Assembly (NCBI GenBank): GCA_028564675.1
Contig: JAOVVO010000315.1
Coordinates: 24,218-88,217 of the forward strand
Source of the DNA: Onchocerca lupi
Lineage: Eukaryota; Nematoda; Chromadorea; Rhabditida; Onchocercidae
DNA: 64,000 nt
Direction of reading: 5' to 3'
Within the stretch, counting starts at the first letter, position 1; the number at the start of each line of letters is the position of its first letter. Shown here piece by piece: positions 60,272 through 64,000 of this stretch. Below the pieces are notes generated by a model, which was not told the origin of the DNA, ran no database searches, and saw nothing but the letters and a program-made list of their open reading frames with translations. The position numbers and the translations under genes were made by a program.

Positions 60272-62504
60272 AAAAAAACCCCTTCGTATTTACAGAGGGA
60301 TGATCCTGATAAACAGCATTGATCTACAAGAAAACGTCTTTGTTAACGCGACTTTATTGACGCGTTTCCTACACTATAATATAGAACAAAGATTACAAAG
60401 CCATTTGATCTAAGAACAAAGAAAATCACTTATTTTCTGATATTCCTTGCGATTTCAATGACAAAAACTAATCCTAAAGAAACAACAAATTTTTTTTTTG
60501 TTCGAGCCATTTATGTTTGAACTTACAATATTTTAATCAAATTTTTATTCGAATTGCAAATAAATGCTGTTAATTGTTGGACAGAAATTATCATTTGTAA
60601 AATAATCAAATTGAAGTAGTAATAGCTAGAAATTTTAAATTATAAATTCAATATAGATCGAAATCGATGGGCTAGCAATTATTCTGGGGAAATAATTTGG
60701 TATAAAATATTAAAAATGATTGATTTTTTTTTTTAATTAAAAAAAAAAAAAAGAATTACTTCTCTTGTAATATGCAACTCACAAGTTGTTTCATTATATT
60801 TTCATTATAGCATTCCGAAGAAAAGGCAAAAAACGCTGAAAAATTTTCTATTCTATTTAAGTTTGCGTGTTTAAGATACTAAAATATAAGAATACGAAAT
60901 TTTGGAATCGATCATTCAACTCCTGGATGCTATTTTAGAACGGATATTTAGATTTTTTCGTATTTAATGGCTTTCTAAAATTTTATTTTGACTTCTTATT
61001 CTTAAACTTCTTTATTTAAACAACACTTAAAATGATAAATATAGGATTCGGATATGTTTGTCAACTGGATGAAAAATGACAGGAGAAAAACCTGGATGCC
61101 ATGATATCGAATTCTCATAAAGGAAATCAACTAATTGTGTTTTATTGAAAATGTTTCATTATAATTTGGCTTACAGAGAATGGAATCTTATGCAAATTTA
61201 CCTCTATGATCTAATTAGTTAAAAAAGACTTAAAATTTTCGTTAATGAAACACGAGAGAATAAAATTCTGAATTTTAGCAATTTTACGAAAAAAAAAAAT
61301 AAAAAAATGAATATGATTTACTCAATTTTATTTTTTCAACCAATTTAATTCTCTATTTCATATCAATATTTTTTAATAAAAATTCGGTGAAATTTCTTTA
61401 GAATCTTTTTTGAGAAATAGCTTTAAAAAGAAATTCTTCAAAATCTTTTTTCAAAATAATTGCGGCAGTGCTTTTTTAAAATGAAAACATTGTCGTAATT
61501 CCTTTTTTTTTCTTTTTTTTTTTTTAGAAAATTCTTCATTAAAATGGAACTTTATCATAATTTTTCAAAAATTCTTAAAATAGTATGATTGAATATTGTT
61601 TCAAACATTTCCCGACACTACCAGTCACGAAACATTTATTTTATTTCCACTAATTTCATTATTGTTGATTTGTGCAAAAAGTCATTGATAAATTAATTTT
61701 TTCCTTTGCTTCAAACAAAAATTTCAATAATAAAATCTTTTTAGCTTTCTGACTAACTTTTTTTTGCTAGATCCGAGCATACTTAGGGCAAGACTAAACA
61801 TTTATTTAATGAAGCAATAGAATTACCTCCTGATATATTGATTTAGATCTGGTAAATTGGCCAAATTTTATTTGCAAAAAAAAAAAAAAAAAAAAAGCAA
61901 AAGTGAGCAGTGCTTTTTGATAAAATTATCAAGAAGTTTTTCAAATTTTCGGCCATCATTTTATTGTTTCAAGACGAAGCAATCAGTTCTTAACTTTGAA
62001 GAATTTCATTTTTTTTCTAATGAAAATTAAAAATTTGATATTTGACGATTTTATCGCAAGTTTTTATTGCTTTTGCTAATGACAGATATTGCATTACTTG
62101 AAATGCTTATCAAAATTATTCAAATTTCCTTCGTTTTTTTTCAATGGAACTTGAAAGAAAAAACTATTGAAAAATTAAAAGAAAAAAAAAAAAAAGAAGA
62201 ACAAATTAGATTTCATTCTAATTCACTAAAAGCATGTTTTTGGTATTTCTCATGAAGAATGCAGGAATTTTATTACATTTGAAATATTCTTCAACAAAGT
62301 CCGTTTGTTCCTCTTTCCTCATAAATAATCATTATGGTCGAAAATAATTAATTAAATCAGTAATTATTTATTAAATTTGAATGTGAGAAATTTTTTGCAT
62401 CCCAAATGTTATTAATTTTCATCTTTTTTTTTTTTTTTTTTTTCTTATTTGTTCTTCTAATTTATCTTAGTTATTGAAGTCTTCTAACTACCTATGCACA
62501 TTTG

Positions 62505-62745
62505 TTAGTATGGCTAATTGTAAACATATTGCTACTACAATAACAAATACGTGTATGGCTATTGCAAACATATTGCTATAACAATAGCAAATATGTGTGT
62601 AGCTATTATAACATATTGCTATAACAATAACACATATATTTGTATAAAATATTGCTACATCAATAAGGTCAATATTGCTGTAACAATAAGACATATGTGA
62701 TTTAGCTATTGTAAGCATATTGCTATATCAATAAGGCTACATATT
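62505..62745. repeat. Minisatellite of ~44-bp hairpin units, five to six copies
   Basis: Repeats of TA(T/G)(G/A)GCTATTG.AA.CATATTGCTATAACAAT..CA.ATATGTG. The first three are nearly full length and the later ones truncated or shuffled. Each good unit contains TTGCTAT and ATAGCAA as inverted arms around a 4-nt loop. The minus-strand ORF 62488-62718 (repeats of Ile/Ala/Tyr/Cys) is a by-product of the repeat. Confidence 0.85.
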
Positions 62746-64000
62746 ATAATTAGTGCATATTTACAATATATATACAATAATGTTTATATGTGTGTATGTT
62801 TATGACGTACATAAACTTTAAAATTTTTTTGAACTTTAAAATCGATATTATTTTGATTATTAGTGTATTCCCTATTTTGTCAATTTTGGCAACTGTTTAT
62901 TCAATTTGAATAGTATTTTGCTTCTTTAAATCATCAATTTTTTTAATCGATTGATCAATTTGAGTAATTTAACCTGGTAAGTTATAATTAATTAATGCAA
63001 TAAACGTTCACAATGTAATCGTCAAAAATTTCTCTGTAAACATGCCAACAATCTAAATAAATAAACAAGTTTGGTAATTGATGAAAATTCTCACGGACAT
63101 TAATTTTATTTGCAATTAAGAATTTTTCATGCTAGATGAAATGATAATGTTAAGCTATCACAGATTATCGCTCTTTATTTGAACATTTTTTAACAAGCCA
63201 AAAATTATTTTTTTTTAAAAAATTACAAATGAATAGTCATAGTATTCAAAAGAATCTTTAATGCTGATTTGTTTTTTTTTTTTTTTTTTTCATAGTTTTT
63301 ATTCCAAAAAAATTTTAAGTTTTATTTTGATATTATTGCTATAAAAATTCGAAAATTCAATTCATTTTTAATCTTGAATTTATTTTTATTCTTGATAATT
63401 CTATGGGCAAATTTTTTTTTTCGAGAATATTTTGCATATGATCTTTTTTTCCAAAAATTTTTTGATTATTTAATCTCCTTTTTTTTTATCATTTGAAAAG
63501 TTTTTTATTGGAAAATTAATAAGTGATATCAAAAAATGCATCTATGTCAAAATAAAGTTTTGACAGAGATCAACAATAATCTTATCAGATACTCTCTAAT
63601 CAGTTCGCATTTGTTTTTTTTTTTTTTTTTTAATTTAAATTTTCCCTAAATATTATTTCGTTAGAAATCCCCCCCCAAAAAAAAAAAAAAGAAAAAAATT
63701 TTTTTTCAAGATTTTTAGATTTAAAATATTGAATTATTCATGCTTTACAATTTATTTAATCGTAATTTCAAAAAAAAAAAAAAAAAAAAAAGAAAACCAA
63801 GATTGAATTAAATTTTTTTATTTATATTTCTTTTTTTTTTTTTCATTTTTTAAGTTCCTCAAAAGATCATTCATTTCAATTCAACAAATAGCTTCTAGAA
63901 AATTTTTATGCATTCAAAATTACCATCATTTACCATGCATTTAAATTTAAATCAAAAGAAAAGAAAAAAAAAAAAAAAAAAAAACCGAACATAATTGAGT

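Larger units (their letters stand above)
52367..64000. other. 11.6-kb region without recognisable genes
   Basis: The stretch upstream of the transporter has only short low-complexity ORFs. It holds a diverged ~0.94-kb tandem duplication (57.4-59.3 kb), a hairpin-forming minisatellite (62.5-62.75 kb) and many long A/T runs (for example 60238-60270). Two ACCGTAT motifs at 52387 and 52402 lie in the probable transporter promoter. Confidence 0.5.

Noticed and set aside
62488..62718. Minus ORF of 76 codons with repeating Ile/Ala/Cys
   Set aside because: It is entirely explained by the 44-bp minisatellite.
63668..63710. C-run followed by A-runs
   Set aside because: It is simple-sequence DNA (and a similar G-run at 38692). 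It may be a sequencing-prone spot but shows no further structure.
1..64000. Bacterial-type features (ribosome binding sites, operons, CRISPR, endosymbiont DNA insertions)
   Set aside because: All coding sequence found is intron-split with eukaryotic splice sites. No stretch looked like bacterial coding sequence or a spacer array.
1..64000. tRNA, rRNA, snRNA and spliced-leader RNA genes
   Set aside because: No recognisable cloverleaf boxes, rRNA cores, U6-like sequence or spliced-leader sequence was seen by eye. A covariance-model scan would be needed to exclude diverged ones.

Overview
This window looks like nuclear DNA of an AT-rich nematode, most likely a parasitic clade III or filarial-type species. 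The pointers are very low GC, A/T homopolymers of 10-35 bp every few hundred bases, short exons with TTTTCAG-like 3' splice sites, and splice-acceptor-like AGs a few bases upstream of three of the four start codons, as expected with spliced-leader trans-splicing. The species call is inference; the intron-exon structures below were read directly from the sequence.

All four recognisable protein genes lie on the minus strand. (1) 5522-8783: a nine-exon beta-lactamase-related serine hydrolase (LACTB/EstB-like), 470 aa, with a hydrophobic N-terminus. (2) 11591-18744: a complete 19-exon DDX1 RNA helicase of 728 aa with the SPRY insertion between motifs I and Ia. All exon junctions are in phase, but one intron needs a GC-AG splice pair. 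(3) 20341-24211: a ten-exon protein of 558 aa with three C-terminal LIM domains of the Ajuba/LIMD1/WTIP type. (4) 45026-52343: an SLC17-like (sialin/vesicular anion transporter) MFS gene. Ten exons are clear, but the segment expected to encode the loop 6-7 and TM7 region is not found and an (AAT)n microsatellite sits there.

About 20 kb between the LIM gene and the transporter (24.2-45.0 kb), and the last 11.6 kb, hold no recognisable gene. They contain homopolymers, microsatellites and several local tandem duplications: a diverged ~0.94-kb pair at 57.4-59.3 kb, a triplicated ~160-bp unit at 39.2-39.6 kb, and shorter pairs elsewhere. At 40.7-42.6 kb lies a decayed mobile element: a frameshifted Helitron-type PIF1 helicase C-terminus between ~120-bp inverted repeats. 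A third copy of that repeat sits in a LIM-gene intron.

The genes are functionally unrelated housekeeping, signalling and transport genes. Their shared strand may be chance, because the gaps (1.6-21 kb) are large for an operon. I saw no tRNA, rRNA, CRISPR, bacterial insertion or viral gene.
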